The notes below the pieces were generated by a model, which had not been told where the DNA came from, made no database searches, and saw nothing but the letters and a program-made list of their open reading frames with translations. The position numbers were made by a program, and so were the translations under genes. This document shows positions 16,880-25,691 of a DNA stretch of 60,484 nt, piece after piece. The stretch's first letter is position 1, and every line of letters starts with the position of its first letter. Source of the DNA: Pseudomonas vranovensis DSM 16006 (GTDB lineage Bacteria; Pseudomonadota; Gammaproteobacteria; Pseudomonadales; Pseudomonadaceae); assembly GCF_000425805.1 (NCBI RefSeq), contig NZ_AUED01000025.1, forward strand, positions 1 to 60,484, written 5' to 3'.

Positions 16880-17561
16880 AAGGTCCCTCTCATGCTTGAC
16901 GTGAGGCGTTGTAATTGTGTGATTGTTTTTAGCCCAAGGATTCAAATACTTCAAGAAATGAGTAGGTCGGTGGCTCAAGTGATGTTGATAAGTTGCTGGC
17001 CATCAGCCAGTAACTGGGGTGTAACTGATATTAACAGGTCCGTGGAGCTCACGGCGCGCTCCGGTTTCTGGGGGGGACAAGCGCTGACTTATAAAAACAC
17101 TTCACTTAGCGCATACCCAAAAAGTGACGTGTTAGGTCATTAATTGGCGAATGGATAGTTAACAACAATATTCGTTTCGGGGTTTTCTATCCTCTCGGTA
17201 CGCACAGGTTGCGAACGATCGGTTTTGCAATGAGCCCCTGCAAAACACTGCATCTACCCGCTGTCCGGTATCGGCCCCTCAAATCTGCGGTCCTCGGCAG
17301 GCACCACTGTGTACCTACCGTTCGTCAGTCAGGTCTTTTCGAATAATCCTCGATCGATTCCTTTGAGACAGGTCTCATTTCTTCGACCTGCTGCATCCCT
17401 TAATTTAGATGTCACGTTCGCGGTGAGTTAATACGTTCACGCCAAGCAGCCAGGCAAGGCCTATCTAACATAAGGATATTTAAAGCTTTCATGCGTAGGG
17501 ACACTGTTGAGTCGCCTTCGTGACCACAATGTTCAGTGTTCGGGAGTGATTAAATTTAGCA
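16880..17561. promoter_or_regulatory. Divergent control region between autotransporter and T6SS
   Basis: About 680 bases without a gene. It must contain the promoters of the autotransporter (minus) and the type VI operon (plus). The only clear element is the near-perfect palindrome at 17364-17377. I did not find a convincing sigma-54 motif. The start of tssA has a weak ribosome site (GGAG about 15 bases upstream). Confidence 0.5.
17364..17377. promoter_or_regulatory. Palindromic operator candidate (T6SS copy)
   Basis: TGAGACAGGTCTCA, a 6-bp inverted repeat around AG, in the context TTTGAGAC-AG-GTCTCATTT, about 185 bases upstream of tssA. The same motif occurs at 25591-25604 (before the PAAR/vgrG genes) and, slightly diverged, at 47249-47262 and 47319-47332. 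All four are in non-coding promoter regions. Confidence 0.55.
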
Positions 17562-18578
17562 ATGAATATTAACAATTTCATTGGTGTTCTTGCTAGTGAA
17601 GGGTGTGGCGAGGATCTTGAATACGATGTTGACTTTGTTGAGTTAAACCGGTTAATAGCGGGCGGTGAAGAAGTCCAATACGGTGAGCATGTTTACATCC
17701 CGGAACCGATTGACTGGGTGGCTGTGGAGTCACTCGCTTTAAAGTTGTTTCAGCGCACTCACGACTTGCGCGTAGGTGTTTGTTTAACGCGAGCCTGGCT
17801 CGCGCGTGAAGGGATCCTGGGGTTTGCCAATGGCCTGCAAGTGTTGGCATTCCTGCTCGATGAGCGGTGGGATACGGTGCACCCGCAACTGTCGGCGCTC
17901 GAGCAGTTTGATCCCTGGCTGCGTATTAACGGGCTGGCTGAGTTGGTGGTTCCTGGGACCGTAATCAAGACATTGCGCCGGGCTCCCTTGGTGGGTACGG
18001 CAACCCAGGGCCTGCTCACGGTTGGCGATCTTGCGCTGATAGCCAGTGGTGTCGATTCCGCGGAGCGTAAGGAGTGTCAGGCCAGGCTTGAGCATTTGAT
18101 AGAGCCCCATTGCTCAGCCGAACTGATGCGCAGTCTTGGATTACTGAATCGGCTAGAAGCGCAGGTGCAAAAAATTGGCAGATGCCTCGATGACCGTACG
18201 GGTTTGAGTGCAGTGTCTCCGTTGCAGCCGCTCCTGCATCTATTGCAGCAGTGCGTACGGGTGGTAGATGAACGTGTGCGCAGCACTGCGCAGGGGGCGG
18301 TGCCAGCCTCTGAACCGTGTCGCACGGTCGATTCCGCAAAAAACGCAGTTGCTGTGCAGTCGCGTAGTAATGATAAGTGCCATTCCAGAGAAGATGTCTA
18401 CACAGCCCTTGAGGCCGTAGAAGCGTATTACAAGCGTTATGAGCCTAGTAGCCCGATACCGATGCTGGTGCACCGAATGCGGCGGCTCGTGGACATGGAT
18501 TTTATGGAGCTGATTGCTGAACTGGCACCCTCAAGTATTCAGGATATACGAACGCTTTGCGGTATTCAGGATGAATGA
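17562..18578 (+). CDS. tssA: Type VI secretion protein TssA
   Basis: A 338-residue protein with an ImpA N-terminal domain in its first third (P-I-D-W-V-A-V-E-S-L-A-L-K-L, then R-D/T-L-R-V-G-V-C-L-T-R-A and G-L-Q-V-L-A-F-L-L-D-E-R-W-D-T-V-H-P). TssA caps and primes the contracting tail sheath during assembly. It opens the cluster, followed after 29 bases by tssB. The length and the C-terminal region ending M-D-F-M-E-L-I-A-E-L place it with short TssA proteins. A decayed copy of its 5' end lies at 5443. Confidence 0.9.
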   Translation: MNINNFIGVLASEGCGEDLEYDVDFVELNRLIAGGEEVQYGEHVYIPEPIDWVAVESLALKLFQRTHDLRVGVCLTRAWLAREGILGFANGLQVLAFLLDERWDTVHPQLSALEQFDPWLRINGLAELVVPGTVIKTLRRAPLVGTATQGLLTVGDLALIASGVDSAERKECQARLEHLIEPHCSAELMRSLGLLNRLEAQVQKIGRCLDDRTGLSAVSPLQPLLHLLQQCVRVVDERVRSTAQGAVPASEPCRTVDSAKNAVAVQSRSNDKCHSREDVYTALEAVEAYYKRYEPSSPIPMLVHRMRRLVDMDFMELIAELAPSSIQDIRTLCGIQDE

Positions 18579-18607
18579 CTACTTCTAATTGTATCTAAGG
18601 TGACGCC

Positions 18608-19132
18608 ATGTCCAGTAATACCAGTGGCCAGAAGTTTATCGGTCGCAATCGTGCCCCTCGCGTTCAGATTGATTATGACGTTGAACTTTATGGGGTTGAA
18701 AAGACCGTTGAGATTCCATTCGTAAATGGGGTGTTAGCCGATTTGTCCGGTTCGAGCGCTGGCGCTTTGCCGGTTATTGCAGACCGTAAGTTCTTGGATA
18801 TTGATATTGATAATTTCGATGAGCGCATGAATGCGATCAGGCCACGCTTGAAGCTGACCGTGCCGAACACATTGACGGGGGAGGGTAGTATTGCACTCGA
18901 TTTGGAAATAGCCAGTATGGATGATTTCAGCCCAAGTGCGATCGCCCGTCATGTCGAACCGTTGCGAACACTACTGGAAGCACGCCAGCAGCTATCAAAT
19001 TTGTTGACGTATATGGATGGTAAAAGTGGTGCCGAGCAGTTGGTTGCTCAATTGCTTGAAAATCCGGCGCTGATGCGTTCTTTATCAGTACACGCCAAAC
19101 CTGCTGTTCACCCCACTGAATCAGGTGATTGA
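18608..19132 (+). CDS. tssB: Type VI sheath small subunit TssB
   Basis: A 174-residue protein with the TssB/VipA signature: Q-K-F-I-G-R-N-R-A-P-R-V-Q-I-D-Y-D-V-E near the start, then E-I-P-F-V-N-G-V-L-A-D-L-S-G and the D-I-D-x-D-N-F-D-E-R-M motif. It forms the contractile sheath with TssC in the cytoplasm. The next gene starts at its stop codon, so the two subunits are translationally coupled. Confidence 0.95.
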   Translation: MSSNTSGQKFIGRNRAPRVQIDYDVELYGVEKTVEIPFVNGVLADLSGSSAGALPVIADRKFLDIDIDNFDERMNAIRPRLKLTVPNTLTGEGSIALDLEIASMDDFSPSAIARHVEPLRTLLEARQQLSNLLTYMDGKSGAEQLVAQLLENPALMRSLSVHAKPAVHPTESGD

Positions 19133-20625
19133 TGATGATCGAAACTGAACAAGCCCCGCGGCAAAGCACGGTATTGAACGTTATGGAAGTAGAAGACTTT
19201 AAGGACTTGCTACAGCGTGAATTCAAACCGCGTAGCGAGCAGGCCAGTGATGCACTTCAGGTCGCGGTGCAAACGCTTTCTGAGCAGGCGTTGAGTGCGA
19301 CACATTTGATAGCCGATGATACCTTGAGCACGCTTGAAGGGCTGATCGCTGCTATCGACAGTAAGCTGTCGGGTCAGATTAACGCCATTTTGCACCATGA
19401 TCAGTTCCAGGCGCTGGAGTCGGCCTGGCGTGGCTTGCATCACCTAGTGAGCAATACCGAAACCGACGAAACCCTAAAAATACGTGTGTTCAACGTTTCC
19501 AAGCTTGAGTTGGCCCGTGAGTTGAAGAAATTCAAGGGTGCCGCCTGGGACCAGAGTCCCTTGTTCAAGAAAATTTATGAGCATGAATACGGTCAGTTCG
19601 GCGGCGAACCATTCGGCTGTTTAATTGCGGACTATTATTTTGACAATAGCCCGCCCGATGTCGAGCTGCTCTCGTCGTTGGCTAAAATTGCAGCGGCGGC
19701 CCATGCGCCTTTCATCAGTGCTGCAGCCCCAGGGGCTCTTTTAATGGACGCGTGGCAGGAGTTGGCCAATCCACGTGATTTGAGCAAAATTTTCCAAACC
19801 CCCGAGCATGCGGCCTGGCGTAACTTTCGTAACAGCGAAAATTCGCGTTATGTCGGCCTGACGTTGCCGCGTTTCTTGGGGCGTATTCCCTATGGCGCAA
19901 ACACCGCACGCGTCGAAGACTTTAATTTTGAAGAGCTCACTCAGGGGGATGCCAACAATTATCTATGGGTCAACGCGGCTTATGCCATGGGGCTCAATAT
20001 TAATCAGTCCTTCAAACACTTCGGCTGGTGTTCTCAGATTCGCGGCATTGAATCGGGTGGCGCGATTTCCGGTCTACCGGTGCATACCTTTCCCAGTGAA
20101 GACGGCGGTGTAGACATCACCTGCCCGACTGAAGTTGCTATCAGTGATCGTCGGGAGCTGGAATTGGCAAATAGCGGCTTCATGCCGCTCGTGCACTGCA
20201 AGAATAGTTCAGTAGCCGCCTTTATCGGTGCGCAGTCCATGCACCGTCCACAGCAGTACGACGATGCCGACGCCACGGCAAATGCCCAGTTGGCAGCTCG
20301 CTTTCCTTACTTATTTGCCACTTGTCGCTTTGCCCATTACTTGAAATGCATTGTGCGGGACAAGATTGGTTCGTTCAAGGAGCGAGCGGAGTTGGAGGCG
20401 TGGCTCAACAGTTGGATCAATCGCTACGTTGAGTTGAACCCGGCCATGGCCACAGATATCGATAAGGCACGCAAGCCTTTGGCGGCTGCCGAGGTGATCG
20501 TCGAAGACGATGAGGCCAATCCAGGCTTTTATCGAGCTAAGTTCTTTTTACGGCCACACTATCAACTTGAGGGTTTAACCGTGTCCCTGCGGCTGGTTGC
20601 CAAGTTGCCGTCTGTCAAGGCGTGA
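19132..20625 (+). CDS. tssC: Type VI sheath large subunit TssC
   Basis: A 497-residue protein with family landmarks: L-E-S-A-W-R-G-L-H-H-L-V, E-Y-G-Q-F-G-G-E-P-F-G-C-L-I-A-D-Y, F-L-G-R-I-P-Y-G, and a C-terminal F-F-L-R-P-H-Y-Q-L-E-G-L. It pairs with TssB as the tail sheath. I start at ATG 19132, overlapping the tssB stop, with AGGTG upstream; the adjacent ATG at 19135 is equally possible and a TTG at 19129 is less likely. Confidence 0.95.
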   Translation: MMIETEQAPRQSTVLNVMEVEDFKDLLQREFKPRSEQASDALQVAVQTLSEQALSATHLIADDTLSTLEGLIAAIDSKLSGQINAILHHDQFQALESAWRGLHHLVSNTETDETLKIRVFNVSKLELARELKKFKGAAWDQSPLFKKIYEHEYGQFGGEPFGCLIADYYFDNSPPDVELLSSLAKIAAAAHAPFISAAAPGALLMDAWQELANPRDLSKIFQTPEHAAWRNFRNSENSRYVGLTLPRFLGRIPYGANTARVEDFNFEELTQGDANNYLWVNAAYAMGLNINQSFKHFGWCSQIRGIESGGAISGLPVHTFPSEDGGVDITCPTEVAISDRRELELANSGFMPLVHCKNSSVAAFIGAQSMHRPQQYDDADATANAQLAARFPYLFATCRFAHYLKCIVRDKIGSFKERAELEAWLNSWINRYVELNPAMATDIDKARKPLAAAEVIVEDDEANPGFYRAKFFLRPHYQLEGLTVSLRLVAKLPSVKA

Positions 20626-20676
20626 TCGCGCGCTCGATTTTAATTTTTAAGTAACAATAATTAATAGGGGTTAAGT

Positions 20677-21153
20677 ATGATTCTGGTTCAATTCTCGCCA
20701 GAGGTTAAGGGTACGTCCACAGTCGAAGACTATAAAGAGTGGCTTGAGTTTGAAAGTTACTCAGTTAATAGCACGCGCCATATTCACTCGCAAGGTGGGG
20801 ATCGGACTCTTGCGCAATCACACATTTCTGAACTTGTACTGACGAAAGGGGGCGATCAAACTTCGCCAGTATTGTTCGGTCAGGCGCTGACCGGTAAAGA
20901 ATTTGATAATGCCACTATCGTTGTTTTGCACGCCGCGGGCGTCAAAAATACTTCGCAAAAATTGCTCAGTATTACGTTGACTGGGGTAGTCGTAAGTTCA
21001 TTTGCTACTAGCTGCGTTACTAATTCTCGTCCTGATGAGCATCTCGCACTTAGCTTTAAAAAAATTGAGTATAAGTACATGTGTTTTGATGGGAGCGCTA
21101 GTAAAGGCGATGCGCGTATGGGGTATGATGTTATCGCCAAAAAATGTTTCTAA
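20677..21153 (+). CDS. hcp: Type VI tail-tube protein Hcp
   Basis: A 158-residue Hcp: short N-terminus, then the beta-barrel with S-E-L-V-L-T-K-G-G-D-Q-T-S-P-V-L-F-G-Q-A and an F-K-K-I-E-Y-K-Y region. Hcp hexamers stack into the expelled tube and can carry small effectors in their lumen. Sequence is visibly more AT-rich than tssB/C. A hairpin follows the stop, so this gene may be expressed above the downstream genes. Confidence 0.92.
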   Translation: MILVQFSPEVKGTSTVEDYKEWLEFESYSVNSTRHIHSQGGDRTLAQSHISELVLTKGGDQTSPVLFGQALTGKEFDNATIVVLHAAGVKNTSQKLLSITLTGVVVSSFATSCVTNSRPDEHLALSFKKIEYKYMCFDGSASKGDARMGYDVIAKKCF

Positions 21154-21168
21154 GCTCGCGGTAAAGGC

Positions 21169-21201
21169 ATAGGGCATTCCTGGGCGGCCAGGATGCTCTA
21201 T
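21169..21201 (+). terminator. Hairpin after hcp (attenuating terminator candidate)
   Basis: Arms 21169-21183 and 21188-21201 pair (ATAGGGCATTCCTGG against CCAGGATGCTCTAT, one bulge) around a 4-base loop, followed by TTGTGTTG. The T-run is weak, which suits partial termination between the abundant Hcp and the baseplate genes. Confidence 0.5.
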
Positions 21202-21267
21202 TTGTGTTGAGTTGCTGTTTGGCTCTGTACGCTACTGTTAGTGTGTTCAGCAATATGAGGTTGGTTC

Positions 21268-21744
21268 ATGAGCGCTTTTGCTCCAGTGTTATTGGACCGT
21301 TTGAGCGCCCATGATGCGTCAACTGTTCCCGAAAGCAACAGCCGTGTGCTGGCGCGGTTAAGGTCTGATTTAGAGAAATTGTTTAATGTGCCTGGTGCGG
21401 TTTGGGCGTTGGATGCAAAAGCGACGCCTAATGTCGCGCGCTCAGTGTTGAATTACGGTATTGGAAATATTGCTGGTATTACCTTGTCCACTCTTGATTC
21501 AAAAATATTAGAGGCACGTATTCTCTTTGCCATACTGACTTTTGAACCTCGTATTATTCGCCATACGCTGCGAATCACGTGGGGCAAGCGTCCCCGCGCG
21601 GCAATTCCCGAGTTGCATTTTCACATCGAAGGCGTGTTGCGGAAAACGGGTGCAGCGTATGCTTTTAAATTTCAATCGATTTGGAATACTGAAAGTGGCG
21701 AAGCCCGCATCAGCCTGCCAAGTGGAATAACGACTTATGGATGA
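21268..21744 (+). CDS. tssE: Type VI baseplate protein TssE
   Basis: A 158-residue gp25-like lysozyme-superfamily protein. It has L-L-D-R-L near the start and then, after S-R-V-L-A-R-L-R-S-D-L-E-K-L-F-N, the region S-V-L-N-Y-G-I-G-N-I-A-G-I-T and I-L-T-F-E-P-R-I, both typical of TssE. It joins TssF/G/K in the baseplate wedge. GAGG lies upstream of the ATG, and the 3' end overlaps tssF by 8 bases. Confidence 0.92.
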   Translation: MSAFAPVLLDRLSAHDASTVPESNSRVLARLRSDLEKLFNVPGAVWALDAKATPNVARSVLNYGIGNIAGITLSTLDSKILEARILFAILTFEPRIIRHTLRITWGKRPRAAIPELHFHIEGVLRKTGAAYAFKFQSIWNTESGEARISLPSGITTYG

Positions 21745-23611
21745 GCGGCTACTCCACCTCTATGAGCGCGAGCTGCAGTTTTTGCGAGAGGGCGCCAACG
21801 AGTTCGCTCAATGCTACCCCAAGGTAGCCGCTCACCTGAGCCTGGATTCGCGGATGACCAGCGATCCTGGTGTTGAGCGGTTGCTCGAAGGGTTGGGGTT
21901 TCTCACTGCACGTATCCAGTTGCAAATGGAGTCCGAGTTCCCGCAGTTCACCGAAAACCTTCTGCAGCAGGTGCAACCGCAATCGTTGTTGCCAGTGCCC
22001 CCAATGGCCGTGGTTCAGGTGACTCCCGATAGGCACCAAGGCAGCTTGGTGAAAGGCTTCTGCCTACCCGTCGACAGCGCCTTAAGTGCCAACGCCGTTT
22101 ACAACGGACGTCATGTGCGCAGCGATTGGCGTACCAGCGAGGCAGTGACGTTGTGGCCGATCGAGATTACTGCGGTCGACTACCTAACGAGTGCCAGCCT
22201 TTTGCCGGGCTTGCCATCGCGGTTTGCTGGCCAAGCGCATTCTGCAATACGCCTGCGACTTCGAACCACTACAGGGGTACCCTTCAGCCAGCTCGACCTC
22301 AAAGCGTTGCGTGTATACCTCACTGGGCAAGGCTCACAGACCTCCGCCGTGCACGAGGCACTGTTATCTCGCTGCGTAGGCATGCTGGCTCGCCCGGCAA
22401 TAGAGTCGCCATCCTGGTGTGAGATTATTGAGCCAGGGAATATTGTCCAATCAAACGTTGAGTTGGCATCCGCCTCGCAGCGCGCGGCGCTTGGCGACAC
22501 AGCAGGCGTTAGTTTGCTCAAACGCTTTCTGGCATTTCCCGAACGTTACCGTTTCATCGATCTCTGCGGCCTGGGGCCAGCAGTTCAGCGTTGCGCCGAA
22601 GATTATCTGGAGATCGTAATGCTCCTGGCGCCGCTCTCCAGCGCGTTGCCAGTCAATCTCGATCGTTCGCTATTTGCACTGTTTTGCGTTCCGGTTCAGA
22701 ACCTGTTTCGAAAGCGCACAGACCGCCACCACTTAGTCCAGCACAGTCAGGACGTTATCATACGCGTTGACCACTCGAACCCTTTAGCCCATGAGGTGCA
22801 TCAGGTACTCGAAGTTCATGGTTATCTCAGTGGTAGCAGTCAACGCCTGCGTTTCCTGCCGCTTTATTCACCCCATGTGCGCGGGAGTGAAGAGGACATT
22901 GGAGGCTTTTTCCAGGTTCGCCGAGTGCCCAGCCGAGCGGGCGTCGACAAGCATAAGGGTATCAATTGCTATGTCGGCAGCGACGTGTCAGTTTCGCTGG
23001 TGGACCCACGTAACCCGCCTTACACGCCCCAATTGCATCAATTGGTGGCTGAAGTGCTGTGTTCCAATCGCGACGCAGCGCGACACATTCAATTCGGCAA
23101 GGGCAGCACCGACTTTGTCCTTGAGGTGGGCGCTCCTGTCACCGCTATTCGTTGTGTGGCCGGGCCCTCGATCCCAAGGGCGACGCCGGTGGCGGGGAAT
23201 AGCCCATGGCAAGCGATTCAACACTTGTCTCGCAACTACCTACCGCTGGTCAATGATGACGGTCAGGCCGGCGCCAATGCTTTACGTGAGTTGTTGTCCC
23301 TGTATGTGGCGGCCGATGATCAGGTAATGCAGCGTTTGCTCGAAGGTATTGTTTCTTTGCAGGCCAACGTCGTCACGCAACGTTTACCCGGTCGTGGGCC
23401 AGTGGCTTTTGGGCGAGGCTTGGAGTTGAAACTGACCCTTGACGATGACGCCTGCGAAGGCACTGGCGCTTTTTTGTTTGGTGCGGTGCTGGATGCCTTC
23501 TTTGCTCGCTATGCACCCATCAACGCCTTCACACAGACCGTGTTGCATACCCACAGACGCGGTCTGATCATGCGCTGGCCGGCGAGAGGTAGCCAATGCA
23601 TGACGATCTGA
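21737..23611 (+). CDS. tssF: Type VI baseplate protein TssF
   Basis: A 624-residue TssF (VasA). The start has L-L-H-L-Y-E-R-E-L-Q-F-L-R-E-G-A-N-E-F-A, and further along D-P-G-V-E-R-L-L-E-G-L-G-F-L-T-A-R-I and P-E-R-Y-R-F-I-D-L-C-G-L occur in the expected order. It starts within the end of tssE and overlaps tssG by 16 bases, so the baseplate genes are tightly coupled. Confidence 0.95.
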   Translation: MDERLLHLYERELQFLREGANEFAQCYPKVAAHLSLDSRMTSDPGVERLLEGLGFLTARIQLQMESEFPQFTENLLQQVQPQSLLPVPPMAVVQVTPDRHQGSLVKGFCLPVDSALSANAVYNGRHVRSDWRTSEAVTLWPIEITAVDYLTSASLLPGLPSRFAGQAHSAIRLRLRTTTGVPFSQLDLKALRVYLTGQGSQTSAVHEALLSRCVGMLARPAIESPSWCEIIEPGNIVQSNVELASASQRAALGDTAGVSLLKRFLAFPERYRFIDLCGLGPAVQRCAEDYLEIVMLLAPLSSALPVNLDRSLFALFCVPVQNLFRKRTDRHHLVQHSQDVIIRVDHSNPLAHEVHQVLEVHGYLSGSSQRLRFLPLYSPHVRGSEEDIGGFFQVRRVPSRAGVDKHKGINCYVGSDVSVSLVDPRNPPYTPQLHQLVAEVLCSNRDAARHIQFGKGSTDFVLEVGAPVTAIRCVAGPSIPRATPVAGNSPWQAIQHLSRNYLPLVNDDGQAGANALRELLSLYVAADDQVMQRLLEGIVSLQANVVTQRLPGRGPVAFGRGLELKLTLDDDACEGTGAFLFGAVLDAFFARYAPINAFTQTVLHTHRRGLIMRWPARGSQCMTI

Positions 23612-24585
23612 ACCCTTGGTTTGAACTGCAGCAAGAGGCCTGGCGTTTTGACTTTTTCAGTGCCTTGCGGCGTATCGAGGGGTTCAATACACAAGCGCCT
23701 CGGCTAGGCACCTCCGAGCACTTGCGCCAAGACCCTGTTCGTCTGAGTCAAGTGGTATCGATGGCTTTCGAACCAGCCATGCTGCGAAACCTACAAATGC
23801 GCGAGGGATTGCCACCGCGCCTGGCTGTGACGTTTTTCGGGCTGACAGGGGTTAATGGCCCTATGCCGTTGTCGTTCACTGAGGAGGTGCTCTCACGACA
23901 GGTCAACCATAATGACTACGTGCTGACCCATTTCATCGACATCTTCCATCATCGGTTGCTTTGCCTGTTGTACCGCAGTTGGGCAATGAGCAGGCCAGTG
24001 GTTTCGGCAGACCGTCCAGAAGAGGATCGTTTCGCCGACTACGTCCAGGCTTTCGCACCCCGCTGTGAAGGATTTTATGCCAGCCACTATGTCGATCAGC
24101 GACGTAGCGCTGAAGGGCTATTGGCGCTGCTACGCGATTACTTGCAAGTCCCGGTCCGCCTCGGTCAATGGTATGGGCGCTGGGCTGAACTAGCGACGGA
24201 TGAAAGGTTGCAAATAGGGGCTCGAAGTCAAAGCGCTCAACTCGGCAACGCCTCGTTGTTGGGGCGCAGGGTGTGGAATGTGCAGCACAGCGTGCGCCTC
24301 AGTTTCGGCCCATTGTCGCGGCAGCAATTCATCAGTTTATTACCCGGTAGTGCGCGGCTACGCAGTGTCATCCAACGGGTGAACGACTATCTCGGCGTTA
24401 GCGTTGAATGGGATCTGGAGTTACGACTGTCCGACCATGAAAAAACTGCATTGTGTTTGAACGATGCGACGCCTTTGGGGTTGGCGTCCTGGTTGTCCAG
24501 TGTCAAGCCCCCCTTCCAACCACATGCAATTGTGCTTGGCCCGGCTCGTATTCTACGTAGTCAACAGAAACTCAACGGTGGCTGA
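23596..24585 (+). CDS. tssG: Type VI baseplate protein TssG
   Basis: A 329-residue TssG (VasB): E-A-W-R-F-D-F-F-S-A-L-R-R-I-E near the start, L-A-V-T-F-F-G-L-T-G-V-N-G-P-M-P, and F-I-D-I-F-H-H-R-L-L-C-L-L-Y-R-S-W, all family landmarks. It binds two TssF copies in the baseplate wedge. After its stop a 43-base gap leads to the cyclase-like toxin gene, so that gene probably shares this transcript. Confidence 0.94.
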   Translation: MHDDLNPWFELQQEAWRFDFFSALRRIEGFNTQAPRLGTSEHLRQDPVRLSQVVSMAFEPAMLRNLQMREGLPPRLAVTFFGLTGVNGPMPLSFTEEVLSRQVNHNDYVLTHFIDIFHHRLLCLLYRSWAMSRPVVSADRPEEDRFADYVQAFAPRCEGFYASHYVDQRRSAEGLLALLRDYLQVPVRLGQWYGRWAELATDERLQIGARSQSAQLGNASLLGRRVWNVQHSVRLSFGPLSRQQFISLLPGSARLRSVIQRVNDYLGVSVEWDLELRLSDHEKTALCLNDATPLGLASWLSSVKPPFQPHAIVLGPARILRSQQKLNGG

Positions 24586-24628
24586 CATCAGCCGCAGTGA
24601 GTGTGTATTAAATAATTGAGGTCTAGTG

Positions 24629-25528
24629 ATGCCTAAGGATATAGCAACAAAAGCGCGTGTCGCGCGTGAGTTTATTTCTATAAAACATATGAGTGCCATT
24701 GAACGGGCTTCGACCAAAGGCAATTTTGCGATCAGCTTCAGGTCGGCAGGTGTGGCGACGATTAAAGCGTTGGAAAATGGGGCGGCGGCCAAAGGGCATA
24801 ATATTCTGGAGAAGACGATTAAAGAAAGTTCCCTTGCAAAGTATTATCCTGCGGCGCGAGCCAGGGAGTTGCTTCAGGTGTTACGTCAAGCAGGCCTGGA
24901 GGGGTATGTGGGTCATTGGGACCGTACCGGATTGGTAGGGGTTTATTTGAGCGGTCAGTTGGAAGAGGATGCGTCGATTCAACCGATTGATGTGAACAAC
25001 CTTCCAAGCAGCCTTAATAGGCTAAAAGCAAAACATGCTGACTGGCAAAAAAAAGCCTTTACAGGCGACTATGACGCGCACGACATCATTACGTTTCGGG
25101 GGGCCGGAAGGCCTCGAACCGTGCTGGCCGGTTCGCACGAGGAAAAACTGATTATCGATTTAATCAATCGTGAAGTGGCGTTGGATGATAACGCGCGGCC
25201 GTTCGCTGTCAGGCAATACAACGTGGTGAGGCATGGCCCCCAGGTCAACTTTTGGTCTTTTATGGTCGCTCATGAAAAAAACCATATGTCTAAAGCTGGT
25301 GGTGTTGTCGGGGCGGTCGCCAGGCCGGGGGAGTTCCCTGTTGCCGCGGTTCGGAAAAATACCTGGACCATTATTAATAACGTTGAAGAGTTGGCGCTTT
25401 ACTACAAATCACTGGGTGCGGTAATCAAAGAAAGTTGGCGGCCTGAAGGCGTACGGGATTTCGTTGATCAGTCGGAGCGTCCCGGTATCGTTAAGTTGGG
25501 TCGTCGCCCCTCTCAAATCAGTACCTAA
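24629..25528 (+). CDS. Class II adenylate (nucleotidyl) cyclase-like toxin, candidate T6SS effector
   Basis: A 299-residue protein without signal peptide or membrane segment. It follows the pattern of edema factor/CyaA/ExoY catalytic domains. Residues 32-62 read N-x4-F-R, T44, then G-A-A-A-K55-G-x5-K62, compared with N-x4-F-R, G-x-A-T-K58-G-x5-K65 in CyaA. L-R-Q-A-G-L (85-90) is shared with CyaA. G-D147-Y-D149 matches the metal-binding D-x-D. V-V-R-H202-G-P-Q-V-N207 matches V-V-Q-H298-G-T-E-Q-N. Differences: the CyaA H63 position is L60, E301 is Q205, and the S-S-D-W-G segment is changed. Known members make cAMP/cGMP in eukaryotic cytosol after calmodulin or actin binding. It lies between tssG and the PAAR-like gene with no immunity gene. 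I start at ATG 24629 (GAGG upstream). Activity is unproven. Confidence 0.75.
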   Translation: MPKDIATKARVAREFISIKHMSAIERASTKGNFAISFRSAGVATIKALENGAAAKGHNILEKTIKESSLAKYYPAARARELLQVLRQAGLEGYVGHWDRTGLVGVYLSGQLEEDASIQPIDVNNLPSSLNRLKAKHADWQKKAFTGDYDAHDIITFRGAGRPRTVLAGSHEEKLIIDLINREVALDDNARPFAVRQYNVVRHGPQVNFWSFMVAHEKNHMSKAGGVVGAVARPGEFPVAAVRKNTWTIINNVEELALYYKSLGAVIKESWRPEGVRDFVDQSERPGIVKLGRRPSQIST

Positions 25529-25590
25529 CGTATCTAGAAATACACCCTTTGCCGTTATTGATCCCGGACCCTATCGGTGAGCTCCACTTT

Positions 25591-25604
25591 TGAGACCGGT
25601 CTCA
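25591..25604. promoter_or_regulatory. Palindromic operator candidate (PAAR/vgrG copy)
   Basis: TGAGACCGGTCTCA is a perfect 14-bp palindrome in the 163-base gap between the toxin gene and the PAAR-like gene. It is nearly identical to the site before tssA (17364-17377). It suggests a second, co-regulated promoter for the PAAR, vgrG and tssJ-M genes. Confidence 0.55.
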
Positions 25605-25691
25605 TTCTCTTGCTTTCGCGGCTCGCTACAATTAATGCCCGGTAGCCGTTGTTCGATAGGCGGAGCGTGACGTGTTGATTGAGGGATATCT

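Noticed and set aside
17340..17561. Search for a sigma-54 promoter upstream of tssA
   Set aside because: No GG-N10-GC with the expected context could be seen by eye.
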